This document shows positions 9,602 to 17,705 of a stretch of DNA of 64,000 bases, piece by piece. The stretch comes from an uncultured Clostridium sp. (GTDB taxonomy: Bacteria; Bacillota; Clostridia; Lachnospirales; Lachnospiraceae), in the NCBI GenBank assembly GCA_900538475.1, contig UPYT01000004.1, positions 1 to 64,000 on the forward strand, given 5' to 3'. Each line of letters opens with the position of its first letter. The stretch's first letter is position 1. Below the pieces are notes generated by a model, which was not told where the DNA came from, did not search any database, and saw nothing but the letters and a program-made list of their open reading frames with translations. Position numbers and translations under genes: made by a program.

Positions 9602-9658
9602 ATTCTAAACCGTCTCCTCGCGGTTTCTTAATTGGGCCATACAAAAATAGAGAATAAG

Positions 9659-9700
9659 TATAGGCTGTGAAAATATCGTCAAGATTTTTCATGGCCTATA
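9659..9700. repeat. Inverted repeat after tpiA
   Basis: The arms TATAGGC...GAAAA (from 9659) and TTTTTCATGGCCTATA (to 9700) are largely complementary, giving an imperfect hairpin. It lacks a clean T-tract and may be a stabilising or operator structure. Confidence 0.5.
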
Positions 9701-9721
9701 TACATCTCTGTTAAGATATAG

Positions 9722-9772
9722 TAAAATGAAATGGGACAGGTGCAGTTTAGCTTTGTCCCATTTCGTTTTACT
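9722..9772 (+). terminator. Long hairpin before the sensor kinase gene
   Basis: Seventeen-base arms 9722-9738 and 9754-9770 pair with a single T-G wobble, with core GAAATGGGACA/TGTCCCATTTC. It lies between tpiA and the kinase start at 9800, so it can end the pgk-tpiA transcript. The T-rich part is inside the 3' arm, which is less efficient than a free T-tract. Confidence 0.6.
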
Positions 9773-9799
9773 GTCTTAGAGGCAGGGAAAGGCAGAACA

Positions 9800-10873
9800 A
9801 TGCAGGTAAAAGATCTGTGGAGAAACATTATAACGACAGTTTTGATTATGAGCCTGTCTACGTTAGTGGCGGTAGCCTTTTTTTATTATGGAAAAAATAC
9901 TACAAGCGTTGCGATTATCTATGTTCTCAGTGTGATGCTGGTAGCGCGCTATACAGTGGGCTATGCATCAGGAATCGTAGCGTCTCTGTTTGGCGTAGGC
10001 TTTGTAAATTATGTATTTACCTATCCATATATGACGCTGAATTTTACCATTGATGGCTATCCTGTTACATTTGTAGGGATGACGGTGGTATCTGTGATCA
10101 CCAGTGCGATGACAACAAAGTTTAAAAAGCAGAGTCAGATGCTAAATGAACGAGAGAAGCTTTTAATGGAGGCGGAAAAGGAAACGATGCGGGCCAATTT
10201 GCTTCGGGCGGTTTCCCACGATTTAAGGACACCGCTGACAGCGATTATCGGACTTGCCAGCACCTATCTGGAAAATGGCACCTATATGAAAGAAGCAGAG
10301 AGAACAGAATTGGTCAGCAATATTCGTGAGGATGCCAACTGGCTGTTAAATATGGTGGAGAATCTGCTTTCTGTTACCAGGATCCATGTGGGGGATGCCA
10401 GAGTTGCGAAAAGCATGGAGCCTCTGGAGGAGGTAGTTTCTGAGGCGGTGCTTCGTTTGAAAAAGCGTCTTCCCGGCGCGCGGATTACTGTTCATGTACC
10501 GGATGAGTTTTTAATGGTTCCTATGGACGCCATGCTGATTGAGCAGCTGATTATGAATCTTTTGGAAAATGCTGTATATCATTCCGGAACCGATGAACCC
10601 ATAGAGCTGAATGTGGAAAAAAGAAAAAACAGCGTTGCTTTCCATGTGCGGGATTATGGCAAGGGGATTGCGCCGGAACGGCTTGAGAATCTGTTTGACG
10701 GCGGCGGTATGGAGCGCAACGGAAGCGGCGATTCTCATAAGGGCATGGGAATCGGGCTTACTATCTGCAAAACGATTGTAGCAGCTCATGAGGGAATCAT
10801 ACGGGCAGTGAATCATGAACAGGGAGCAGAATTTATTTTTACATTACCTTTGGAGGAGCAGGAGGAATCATGA
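9800..10873 (+). CDS. KdpD-like membrane sensor histidine kinase (short form)
   Basis: This 357-residue protein has four predicted membrane segments in residues 10-105 (the DUF4118 region of KdpD), a HisKA box with phospho-accepting H140 in VSHDLRTPL, and an HATPase domain with GKGI and GMGIGLTI motifs. It lacks the N-terminal KdpD and USP domains of full KdpD (about 900 residues). The ATG at 9800 has an AGGGAAAGG site; an in-frame ATG at 9731 would lie inside the upstream hairpin. It overlaps the response regulator gene by four bases. KdpFABC is absent nearby, so the target is unknown. Confidence 0.88.
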   Translation: MQVKDLWRNIITTVLIMSLSTLVAVAFFYYGKNTTSVAIIYVLSVMLVARYTVGYASGIVASLFGVGFVNYVFTYPYMTLNFTIDGYPVTFVGMTVVSVITSAMTTKFKKQSQMLNEREKLLMEAEKETMRANLLRAVSHDLRTPLTAIIGLASTYLENGTYMKEAERTELVSNIREDANWLLNMVENLLSVTRIHVGDARVAKSMEPLEEVVSEAVLRLKKRLPGARITVHVPDEFLMVPMDAMLIEQLIMNLLENAVYHSGTDEPIELNVEKRKNSVAFHVRDYGKGIAPERLENLFDGGGMERNGSGDSHKGMGIGLTICKTIVAAHEGIIRAVNHEQGAEFIFTLPLEEQEES

Positions 10874-11565
10874 CAAATAAACAGACCATATTGATTATTG
10901 AAGATGAAAAGCATATTGGAAATTATATGGAAACTATAGTGATCGCCAACCAGTATAAGGCGCTGCGTGCCATGAACGGGCTGCAGGGGCTTTCCCTGTG
11001 CACTTCTCATTATCCGGATCTGATTCTTCTGGATCTGGGGCTGCCTGATATGGACGGAATGGAGGTTCTGCAGAGAATCCGCGGCTTTTCCAATATTCCT
11101 GTGATTGTGGTTTCAGCAAGAAATCAGGAACGGGAGAAGGTGGTGGTTCTTGACGGAGGCGCTGATGATTATATTACCAAGCCTTTTGGCTCAGAAGAGC
11201 TTTTAGCCAGAATCCGGACGGCTCTGCGCCATAGCGCCAGAGTTGCGTCCATCGCACCCCAGGAGCAGAAATATTCCAGAGAGGGTCTGGAAATTAATTT
11301 TGAGAAGCGTCTGGTTACCTTAAACGGGAAGGAGATTCATCTGACACAGATTGAGTATAAGCTGGTTTCTCTTCTTGCAAAAAATGCAGGAAAGGTATTG
11401 ACTTATGACTATATTTTAAAAGATATCTGGGGTCCCTATGCAGATACGGACAACCAGATCCTTCGGGTTAATATGGCTAATATTCGCCGGAAGCTGGAAA
11501 AAAATCCTGCAGAGCCTTTTTATATTTTTACGGAAATCGGTGTAGGCTACCGAATGAAAGAATAA
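10870..11565 (+). CDS. KdpE-like OmpR-family response regulator
   Basis: This 231-residue protein has a receiver domain with the phospho-accepting aspartate in LLDLGLPDMDG near residue 53 and the conserved lysine in DYITKPFG. A C-terminal winged helix (about 130-230) ends in GVGYRM. The ATGA overlap with the kinase gene shows translational coupling. KdpE-type regulators answer to K+ limitation or turgor, and short KdpDE pairs without kdpABC often control other K+ systems; that role here is inferred. Confidence 0.9.
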   Translation: MTNKQTILIIEDEKHIGNYMETIVIANQYKALRAMNGLQGLSLCTSHYPDLILLDLGLPDMDGMEVLQRIRGFSNIPVIVVSARNQEREKVVVLDGGADDYITKPFGSEELLARIRTALRHSARVASIAPQEQKYSREGLEINFEKRLVTLNGKEIHLTQIEYKLVSLLAKNAGKVLTYDYILKDIWGPYADTDNQILRVNMANIRRKLEKNPAEPFYIFTEIGVGYRMKE

Positions 11566-11566
11566 A

Positions 11567-11616
11567 AAACAGCGGCATATTGACAGAGCAAAAAACTCTG
11601 TCAGTAGCCGCTGTTT
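11567..11616. terminator. Bidirectional terminator between convergent genes
   Basis: The outer stem AAACAGCGGC/GCCGCTGTTT (11567-11576 with 11607-11616) and inner stem TGACAGAG/CTCTGTCA have A-rich and T-rich flanks on both sides. It serves the response regulator on + and overlaps the last codons of the lipoprotein gene on -. Confidence 0.85.
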
Positions 11617-12509
11617 ATTACTTTCCAGGCGCCGGATTTGTTGCTGCGGGCGATACTGATATAGCGGAAGGGATTGCCGTCCCGCCGGTCTTTTACCGTA
11701 AGAACACGGTAAATAATAATATTGCCCGGCATATATTCTCCCTCCAGTCCTGGATTGTGATAAAGGGATTCTTCGGAGTCTGCAGGGTAAATCTGATCAA
11801 CACCCTCAAAGGAAGGAACCTCTTCGGTAAAATAATGCATGGCCAGGGCTTCTGTCTGTGCAAGCTCTTCTTCTGTGAGGGCCTCCCGGTAGGAAATAGT
11901 TTCTGAAGAAGATGAGGTTTCTACGGCGGACGCGATAGCAGCTGTCCGGGCTTCTGTGACAAACTCTGACGGAATCATGGACAGTGCCAGACGTTCCTGC
12001 GCAGTCAGAGAATAATAAAAATTAAGCCATTCCAGAGTATCCTCGGATACCTGGTTTTTCTTTTTGTAAATGCCTTCATATTCTACTGTATCTTCGGCCA
12101 GAAACAGTATATACTGTCCTTCTAATTCCAGAGCGGCAGCTCCGTCTGAGAGAATCAGATAAGGGGAGCCCATGCAGGAAAAATTGGCCTGCCCGTTTTG
12201 TCCGGGACGTTCAGATTCCGGAACCAGCTCTGTGATAGAACCGTCCGGTCTTCTCGTATCCGCGGAAATGGGAAGACGGTCCTCAGTTACTGCAATCCGG
12301 TCAGTGGAAATCATGGTTTTTCCGTCTATAAAAATCATCTGCTTTTCTTGAGATGCCGTCTCCGGGGAAGATTCCTCCCGGGAAGCCTCTGTGAGGAAGG
12401 CGGCGGCAGCTGTCCGGTTCCGGTTTTCTTCCGGGGCTGCGGATGAAGAAGCGCAGCCGGTGCAGAGAACGATTCCGGCGCTCAGCAGAATCAGCAGTTT
12501 CTTGTTCAT
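11601..12509 (-). CDS. Putative lipoprotein of unknown function
   Basis: This 302-residue protein has a lipoprotein signal (MNKKLLILLSAGIVLCTGC, cysteine 19) followed by a Ser/Ala/Glu-rich disordered stretch. I do not recognise the globular part. It is acidic, with a segment rich in Glu and Tyr near residues 205-260 and a C-terminal block with IIIYRVLTV and YISIARSN that looks like a beta-strand module. An AGGAATATT site precedes the start. It is a single-gene unit convergent to the KdpDE-like pair and divergent from the MATE gene, and is probably anchored on the outer face of the membrane. Confidence 0.75.
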   Translation of the reverse strand: MNKKLLILLSAGIVLCTGCASSSAAPEENRNRTAAAAFLTEASREESSPETASQEKQMIFIDGKTMISTDRIAVTEDRLPISADTRRPDGSITELVPESERPGQNGQANFSCMGSPYLILSDGAAALELEGQYILFLAEDTVEYEGIYKKKNQVSEDTLEWLNFYYSLTAQERLALSMIPSEFVTEARTAAIASAVETSSSSETISYREALTEEELAQTEALAMHYFTEEVPSFEGVDQIYPADSEESLYHNPGLEGEYMPGNIIIYRVLTVKDRRDGNPFRYISIARSNKSGAWKVINSGY

Positions 12510-12640
12510 AATATTCCTCCATTTTGAAGTATTATATCAATGAAACAGAGGGAATGCTTTAATATTTCTTTAATTTTCATTTACTTATTGAGTAAAATTC
12601 CGGGTGCCGGACAGGCGGCCGGTTTGGGTAGATGAGATGC

Positions 12641-12669
12641 TTGACCGGCAGAGGGAAATAGGATATAGT
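12641..12669 (+). promoter_or_regulatory. Promoter of the MATE transporter gene
   Basis: TTGACC (12641-12646) and TATAGT (12664-12669) have a 17-bp spacer. The start at 12735 lies about 60 bases downstream of the expected transcription start. Confidence 0.65.
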
Positions 12670-12734
12670 ACATTTAGATGATCAGTTTTGCGGCATATAG
12701 ATTACGACAGGAGAAAGGATTAAAACGGGGTGTT

Positions 12735-14096
12735 ATGAGCAAAAAGAATGAGATCCAGAATCCAATCACAGAGGGGGTTATCTGGCAGCAGCTGTTGCTG
12801 TTTTTCTTTCCGATTCTGTTCGGTACTTTTTTTCAGCAGCTGTATAATGCGGCAGATGCCATGATTGTAGGACGATTTGTGGGCAAGGAGGCATTGTCTG
12901 CGGTTGGCGGTTCTACAGGAATGCTGACTCAGATGATTGTAGGATTTTTTGTAGGCCTTTCCTCAGGTGCTTCGGTTATTATTTCCCAGTATTATGGGGC
13001 AAAGCGTCCGGAGATGGTAGGGTATGCGGTTCACACGGCAGTGGCCTTTAGTGTCGTGTCGGGCCTGGTAATGACGGCAGTGGGAATTCCCCTTGCGCCC
13101 ATTATGCTTACGGCTATGGGGACACCGGAGGATGTAGTAGGGCTTTCTGTAGAGTACCTGAGGATTTATTTTGCAGGAATGGTTGCAAACCTGATTTACA
13201 ATACAGGAGCGGCGATCTTGAGAGCAGTGGGAGATTCCAAGCGCCCTCTTCATATTTTGATGTTTAGCTGTCTGATTAATATTGCACTGGATATTCTCCT
13301 GGTGGTAATGTGCGGTTTGGGAGTTAAGGGAGCGGCTATTGCGACGATTTTGTCTCAGCTGCTCAGCGCTGTTTTGGTATGCATCTGTCTGATGCGTGCA
13401 CAGGATATGTATCGTCTGGAGTGGAAGCAGGTCCGACTGGATCAGAGAATGCTGAAACGGATTGTCCGAATTGGCTTTCCCGCAGGTCTGCAGTCTGTGA
13501 TGTACGGATCCTCCAATGTGATTATCCAGGCGGGAATCAATTCCCTGGGAACCAATACGGTGGCTGCATGGGCGGCTTACAGTAAAATAGATGCCGTATT
13601 CTGGATGATGGTCAACTCCTTTGGAATTGCGATTACCACATTTGTAGGACAAAACTATGGTGCAGGAAAAACTGACCGTGTTCACAAGGGTGTAAGAAGC
13701 TGTATGAAGATGACGGTTATCTCTTCTGCTCTGATGTCTGTTCTGATTTATAACTGGGGAATTTATGCCTATGAGCTGTTTACAACGGACAAGGAGGTAG
13801 TTTCCATTGGGATTGATATGATGCGGTATCTCTCCCGATTTTATGTGACCTATGTGGCGATTGAGATTTTGTCCGGCGCTCTGCGGGGAGTGGGAGACTG
13901 CTGGATTCCCATGATGCTGTGCTGCGTAGGAGTCTGTGCCCTGCGGGTGGGGTGGATTTTGATTGCAGTTCCTCTTGATCGGAATATTTTTACGATTATG
14001 TTCAGCTATCCGCTGACCTGGGTGATTACTACGATATTATTTGCAGTATATTACCTGAAATACAGCAGACTGAAGGTGAGAAAGAAAAATCCCTGA
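12735..14096 (+). CDS. MATE family efflux transporter
   Basis: This 453-residue, 12-segment membrane protein of the MATE/NorM-DinF superfamily probably exports cationic drugs or metabolites using an ion gradient. Hallmarks are the N-terminal ITEGVIWQQLLLFFFPI, the MIVGRFVG segment after helix 1, and an equivalent arrangement in the second half. The ATG at 12735 is preferred over 12678 because family members begin around MSKKNE. The nearest purine-rich site (AGGAGAAAGG) is 16 bases away, so the start is only fairly certain. Confidence 0.88.
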   Translation: MSKKNEIQNPITEGVIWQQLLLFFFPILFGTFFQQLYNAADAMIVGRFVGKEALSAVGGSTGMLTQMIVGFFVGLSSGASVIISQYYGAKRPEMVGYAVHTAVAFSVVSGLVMTAVGIPLAPIMLTAMGTPEDVVGLSVEYLRIYFAGMVANLIYNTGAAILRAVGDSKRPLHILMFSCLINIALDILLVVMCGLGVKGAAIATILSQLLSAVLVCICLMRAQDMYRLEWKQVRLDQRMLKRIVRIGFPAGLQSVMYGSSNVIIQAGINSLGTNTVAAWAAYSKIDAVFWMMVNSFGIAITTFVGQNYGAGKTDRVHKGVRSCMKMTVISSALMSVLIYNWGIYAYELFTTDKEVVSIGIDMMRYLSRFYVTYVAIEILSGALRGVGDCWIPMMLCCVGVCALRVGWILIAVPLDRNIFTIMFSYPLTWVITTILFAVYYLKYSRLKVRKKNP

Positions 14097-14137
14097 AGAT
14101 AAGGGAGAATCTCTGCATACAAAGAGGAATCTCCGGA

Positions 14138-14166
14138 TTGACAAACCGGAGTGAAACTGATATTAT
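14138..14166 (+). promoter_or_regulatory. Promoter of glnA
   Basis: TTGACA (14138-14143), a 17-bp spacer and TATTAT (14161-14166) form a near-consensus sigma-A promoter. The -35 sits in the loop of a CTCCGG/CCGGAG inverted repeat (14131-14136 with 14145-14151), a possible operator. The transcript would begin near 14173. Confidence 0.8.
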
Positions 14167-14179
14167 CATCGTATGGAAC

Positions 14180-14233
14180 GAGGGTGTTGCATAATAGCCG
14201 TTGTAAAAATGGCCTTATGGGCACCCTCTTTTA
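14180..14233 (+). terminator. Leader terminator (attenuator) of glnA
   Basis: GAGGGTG (14180-14186) pairs with CACCCTC (14222-14228), with additional inner pairing CATAA/TTATG and GCC/GGC, and is followed by TTTTAC. It lies inside the glnA leader, downstream of the promoter and 60 bases before the start codon, so it can stop transcription before glnA. The 3' arm can alternatively pair with GGGTGCC at 14242-14248. An ANTAR-type antiterminator is encoded just after glnA. Confidence 0.7.
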
Positions 14234-14294
14234 CGTTAAATGGGTGCCGCCCCTTTGGAAAAAGTCCTTTGAGAGAAGAAGGGAGAAGGAAGCA

Positions 14295-15632
14295 ATGAAG
14301 AATTACAGTAGGGAAGATATTATCCGGATTGTGGAGGAAGAGGATGTAGAATTTATCCGTCTGCAGTTTACGGATATGTTTGGTATGCTGAAGAACGTGG
14401 CTCTTACCGCCAGTCAGCTGGAACGGGCGCTGGATAATCAGTGCATATTTGACGGCTCTGCCATAGACGGATTTGTTCGGATTGAGGAATCGGATATGTA
14501 TCTGTATCCGGATTATAATACCTTTGAGATATTCCCCTGGCGGCCGCAGCAGGGAAAGGTTGCCCGCCTGATTTGTGACGTTTACCGTCCCAACGGGGAA
14601 CCGTTTGAGGGCGATCCCCGGTATGTGCTGAAGAAGGTTCTGAAAGAGGCTGAGAGAATGGGATACACCTTCCATGTGGGCCCGGAATGTGAATTTTTCC
14701 TGTTTGACACAGATGAGAGCGGCAGACCCTCTACAGACACCAGGGAAATGGCCGGGTATTTTGATGTGGGCCCGGTAGATATGGCAGAGAATGTACGTCG
14801 TGATATTGTTCTGAATCTGGAGGAGATGGGGTTTGCTGTGGAGGCGTCTCACCATGAGCTGGCTCCGGCCCAGCATGAGATTGATCTGGAATACATGGAC
14901 GGACTGACTGCTGCAGATAATATTATGACCTTTAAAATGGCGGTGAAGACGATTGCAAAGCGTCATGGGCTTCACGCTACTTTTATGCCAAAGCCAAAGG
15001 CTGGAATTAATGGCTCAGGTATGCATATTAATATGTCTCTGGCAGACCAGTCAGGTCACAATGTTTTTATTGACGAAACGGATGGTCTGGGACTCAGCCG
15101 GATAGCATATCAGTTTATGGCAGGGATTCTTGCCCACATGAAGGAAATAACCATGCTGACCAATCCTCTGGTCAATTCTTACAAGCGTCTCGTTCCGGGA
15201 TATGATGCCCCGGTGTATGTGACCTGGTCAGCGGCAGCCAACAGAAGCGCTCTGATTCGTATTCCCTGTACCAGGGGAAGCAATACCCGGATTGAGCTGC
15301 GCTGCCCTGATTCGGCAGTTAATCCCTATCTGGCCCTGGCATCCTGTCTGGCAGCAGGACTGGATGGAATCAAGCAGGAAATGGAACCGCCCAAAAGTGT
15401 GGATGTCAATCTTTTTGCCATGACAGAGGAACAGATGGATGCTCTTGGGATTGAGCAGCTGCCGGAGACTCTGGGAGAGGCCCTGGAAGCATTTGAACAC
15501 AGCTCCTTTGTCAGAAAGGTTCTGGGTGATCATGTATATACCAAATATCTGGCAGCGAAAAGTGCAGAGTGGAAAAAGTTCCGGGCTGAAGTGACAGACT
15601 GGGAGGTAGAGGAATACCTGTATAAGTTTTAA
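14295..15632 (+). CDS. glnA: Glutamine synthetase type I
   Basis: This 445-residue enzyme makes glutamine from glutamate, ammonia and ATP in the cytoplasm. It shows the N-terminal beta-grasp region (FIRLQFTDMFG), the metal-binding GPECEFFLF and HHELAPAQHEID segments, the substrate motif KPKAGINGSGMH and RIELRCPD near the C-terminus. Length fits the GSI-alpha class of Firmicutes, with no adenylylation loop recognised. The ATG at 14295 has a GGGAGAAGGA site. The leader contains a terminator, and the next gene codes for an ANTAR protein, pointing to antitermination control. Confidence 0.95.
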   Translation: MKNYSREDIIRIVEEEDVEFIRLQFTDMFGMLKNVALTASQLERALDNQCIFDGSAIDGFVRIEESDMYLYPDYNTFEIFPWRPQQGKVARLICDVYRPNGEPFEGDPRYVLKKVLKEAERMGYTFHVGPECEFFLFDTDESGRPSTDTREMAGYFDVGPVDMAENVRRDIVLNLEEMGFAVEASHHELAPAQHEIDLEYMDGLTAADNIMTFKMAVKTIAKRHGLHATFMPKPKAGINGSGMHINMSLADQSGHNVFIDETDGLGLSRIAYQFMAGILAHMKEITMLTNPLVNSYKRLVPGYDAPVYVTWSAAANRSALIRIPCTRGSNTRIELRCPDSAVNPYLALASCLAAGLDGIKQEMEPPKSVDVNLFAMTEEQMDALGIEQLPETLGEALEAFEHSSFVRKVLGDHVYTKYLAAKSAEWKKFRAEVTDWEVEEYLYKF

Positions 15633-15683
15633 GCATCAGACTGCTTAGAAGGGATCCGGATTTCCTGTTCTGGAGGTGAGAGG

Positions 15684-16232
15684 TTGGCTAACGTAATCGT
15701 GGCATTTTCCAAGCTGGAGGATGCAAAAAATATAAAAAGAATACTTGTGAAAAACGGATTTGACGTTGTCGCAGTCTGCACCTCCGGAGCTCAGACTCTT
15801 GCCCAGACCGAGGAGTTAAACGGCGGAATTCTGGTGTGTGGGTATCGGCTGGCAGATATGATTTATTCAGAGCTTCATGATTGTCTGAGCGCAGAGTTTT
15901 CCATGCTGATGGTTTCATCTCCCAGCAAATGGACATCTCAGATGCCAGAGGATGTGGTGTGCCTTCCCATGCCTTTAAAGGTAAACGATCTTCTCAGTAC
16001 CTTAGAGATGATGGTTCAGGCCCAGGCACGGCGGAAAAAGCGGATGAAGCGTCAGCTGCGGCAGAGGAGCGAAGAGGAGCAGAGCCTGTTAATGCAGGCG
16101 AAAAGTATTTTAATGGAGCGCAATGGAATGACAGAGGAGGAGGCTCACCGATATATGCAGAAGTGCAGTATGGACAGTGGAACCAATATAGTAGAAACTG
16201 CTCAGATGGTGCTCAGCCTCAGCAATCTATAG
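15684..16232 (+). CDS. ANTAR-domain antitermination regulator
   Basis: This 182-residue protein has a receiver-like N-terminal domain (1-115) and a C-terminal ANTAR helix bundle (about 125-180) with the pattern LLMQAKSILMERNGMTEEEAHRYMQ. The site where a receiver normally has its phospho-aspartate reads LVCGYRL, so it is a pseudo-receiver. The start is TTG at 15684 with CTGGAGGTGAG about 6 bases before. ANTAR proteins bind paired RNA hairpins and prevent termination; adjacency to glnA is known in clostridia. It probably acts on the glnA leader (inference). Confidence 0.88.
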   Translation: MANVIVAFSKLEDAKNIKRILVKNGFDVVAVCTSGAQTLAQTEELNGGILVCGYRLADMIYSELHDCLSAEFSMLMVSSPSKWTSQMPEDVVCLPMPLKVNDLLSTLEMMVQAQARRKKRMKRQLRQRSEEEQSLLMQAKSILMERNGMTEEEAHRYMQKCSMDSGTNIVETAQMVLSLSNL

Positions 16233-16267
16233 AAACAGAAGAAGAGGGAACGGGGAGGAACGACAGT

Positions 16268-16708
16268 ATGGATGATATTGACAGAAAGATTTTAAGGCTG
16301 CTGCAGGATAATGCAAGAACTTCACTGAAAACTATTGCAGAAAATACATTTTTATCATCTCCGGCTGTTTCAGCGCGGATTGAAAAGCTGGAAAAGGACG
16401 GAATTATTTCCGGTTATCATGCTCAGGTAAATCCCATGAAGCTGGGATATCACATTATTGCGTTTATTAATCTGAACGTAGTACCGGATGACAAGCCAAA
16501 GTTTTATGCTTATGCGGAAAGCGTGCCGAATATTCTGGAGTGCAGCTGTGTTACCGGGGATTATTCCATGATTCTCAAGGTAGCTTTTCACAGCACTATG
16601 GAGCTGGATGTTTTTATTGGCCAGCTTCAGAAGTTTGGAAAGACCAGTACCCAGATTGTATTTTCTACCCATGTGGGACCGCGCGGCGTGGATGTACAGG
16701 AGAATTAA
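16268..16708 (+). CDS. Lrp/AsnC family transcriptional regulator
   Basis: This 146-residue protein has an N-terminal helix-turn-helix (MDDIDRKILRLLQDNARTS, residues 1-60, with SPAVSARIEKLEKDG as the recognition region) and a C-terminal RAM effector domain. The ATG at 16268 follows GGGGAGG by 9 bases. A longer open frame from 15881 overlaps the ANTAR gene out of frame and is not credible. Members sense amino acids; position after glnA and the ANTAR gene suggests amino-acid or nitrogen control. Confidence 0.9.
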   Translation: MDDIDRKILRLLQDNARTSLKTIAENTFLSSPAVSARIEKLEKDGIISGYHAQVNPMKLGYHIIAFINLNVVPDDKPKFYAYAESVPNILECSCVTGDYSMILKVAFHSTMELDVFIGQLQKFGKTSTQIVFSTHVGPRGVDVQEN

Positions 16709-16718
16709 GTTCCATTTT

Positions 16719-16768
16719 TGCTCCTTTTTCATACAGTATATTAGAATTGTATGAAAAGGAGCATTTTT
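16719..16768 (+). terminator. Terminator whose 3' arm holds the next ribosome binding site
   Basis: TGCTCCTTTTTCATACA (16719-16735) pairs with TGTATGAAAAGGAGCA (16748-16763), followed by TTTTTG. The AAAAGGAG that serves the amidase start at 16776 is inside the 3' arm. A possible TTGCTC-18-TAGAAT promoter (16718-16747) lies in the hairpin itself. Confidence 0.85.
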
Positions 16769-16775
16769 GATCGCA

Positions 16776-17552
16776 ATGGCAGATAAGGTCAGTATTGTAA
16801 TTGATGCAGGTCATGGGGGACAGGATCCAGGAGCTGTATTTCAGGGACGGGAAGAAAAAACAGATACCCTGCGGCTGGCGCTGGCAGTAGGACAGATTTT
16901 GACAGAAAATGGAATGGACGTATCCTATACCCGGGTTACAGACCGCTATCATACGCCAGGGGAGAAGGCAGAAATGGCAAATTACCAGGATTCGGATTAT
17001 TTTCTGTCTATTCACAGAAATGCCATGCCGGTTCCAGGGACAGCATCTGGAATTCAGACTCTGATCTATGATAACGGAGGAGCAGCCCAGCTGATGGCAT
17101 CAGAAATTAATAAAAAATTGACGGAAATGGGCTGGAAGGATCTGGGGGTGATGGAACGTCCGGGATTGATTGTTTTGCGAAAAACAAAAATGCCGGCAGT
17201 GCTGGTGGAAGCCGGATTTTTGGATCATGAGCAGGATAACCGATTTTTTGATCAGAATTTCCAGAAGGTTGCCCAGGCTATTGCAGACGGAATTCTGGAA
17301 GCGGTAAAGCTGGAGGCAGACGGTCCGGCTTATTATCAGATTCAGGTGGGAGCTTACAAGAACAGACAGGAGGCAGAGCGTCTGGCAGAACAGCTGAAGG
17401 AGGAGGAATATCCGGCCTTTCTGGTGGCGGAGGACGGCTGGTTTAAGGTGAGGGTAGGCGCATATCTGAATCTGGATCATGCGGCGTGGATGGAAAAAAC
17501 GCTGAGAGCAGCCGGATATCCGACGTTTATGGTGAAGGAAAGGGAAAAGTAG
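16776..17552 (+). CDS. N-acetylmuramoyl-L-alanine amidase with SPOR domain
   Basis: This 258-residue protein has an Amidase_3 domain (1-180) with zinc ligands in DAGHGG (H13) and SIHRN and the catalytic glutamate in LVEAGF. A C-terminal SPOR domain (about 188-255, YYQIQVGAYKN and FKVRVGAY) follows, which binds denuded glycan strands. It should cut the amide bond between muramic acid and the stem peptide. No signal peptide is visible: the protein starts MADKVSIVIDAG. The ATG at 16776 is chosen over a TTG at 16767 inside the terminator tail. It could act after lysis, or in the mother cell or forespore, or use an unrecognised export route. Confidence 0.9.
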   Translation: MADKVSIVIDAGHGGQDPGAVFQGREEKTDTLRLALAVGQILTENGMDVSYTRVTDRYHTPGEKAEMANYQDSDYFLSIHRNAMPVPGTASGIQTLIYDNGGAAQLMASEINKKLTEMGWKDLGVMERPGLIVLRKTKMPAVLVEAGFLDHEQDNRFFDQNFQKVAQAIADGILEAVKLEADGPAYYQIQVGAYKNRQEAERLAEQLKEEEYPAFLVAEDGWFKVRVGAYLNLDHAAWMEKTLRAAGYPTFMVKEREK

Positions 17553-17571
17553 AAAAGGAAGGCGGTCTGCC

Positions 17572-17600
17572 TTGCATTCAGGAAATACAGATGATAAAAT
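17572..17600 (+). promoter_or_regulatory. Promoter upstream of the kinase-like pseudogene
   Basis: TTGCAT (17572-17577), 17 bp and TAAAAT (17595-17600) form a recognisable promoter about 105 bases before the broken gene. Confidence 0.5.
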
Positions 17601-17705
17601 AAAGATATTTACAGAGAGTGAAAGGAAGCAGAACCTTGAAAAGTCTTGGCTGTATTATGTCAGAGACAAAACATCAGTCAGGCTGTGCCGGAAAGGAGGC
17701 GCTTT

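Noticed and set aside
14131..14294. glnA leader considered as a glutamine riboswitch
   Set aside because: The known glnA riboswitch is cyanobacterial/marine, and no matching conserved core was seen. A terminator plus ANTAR gene explains the leader better.
15881..16708. Long form of the Lrp-type protein with 129 extra N-terminal residues
   Set aside because: The extra part overlaps the ANTAR gene out of frame; the Lrp family begins at MDDIDRKIL with a good ribosome binding site.
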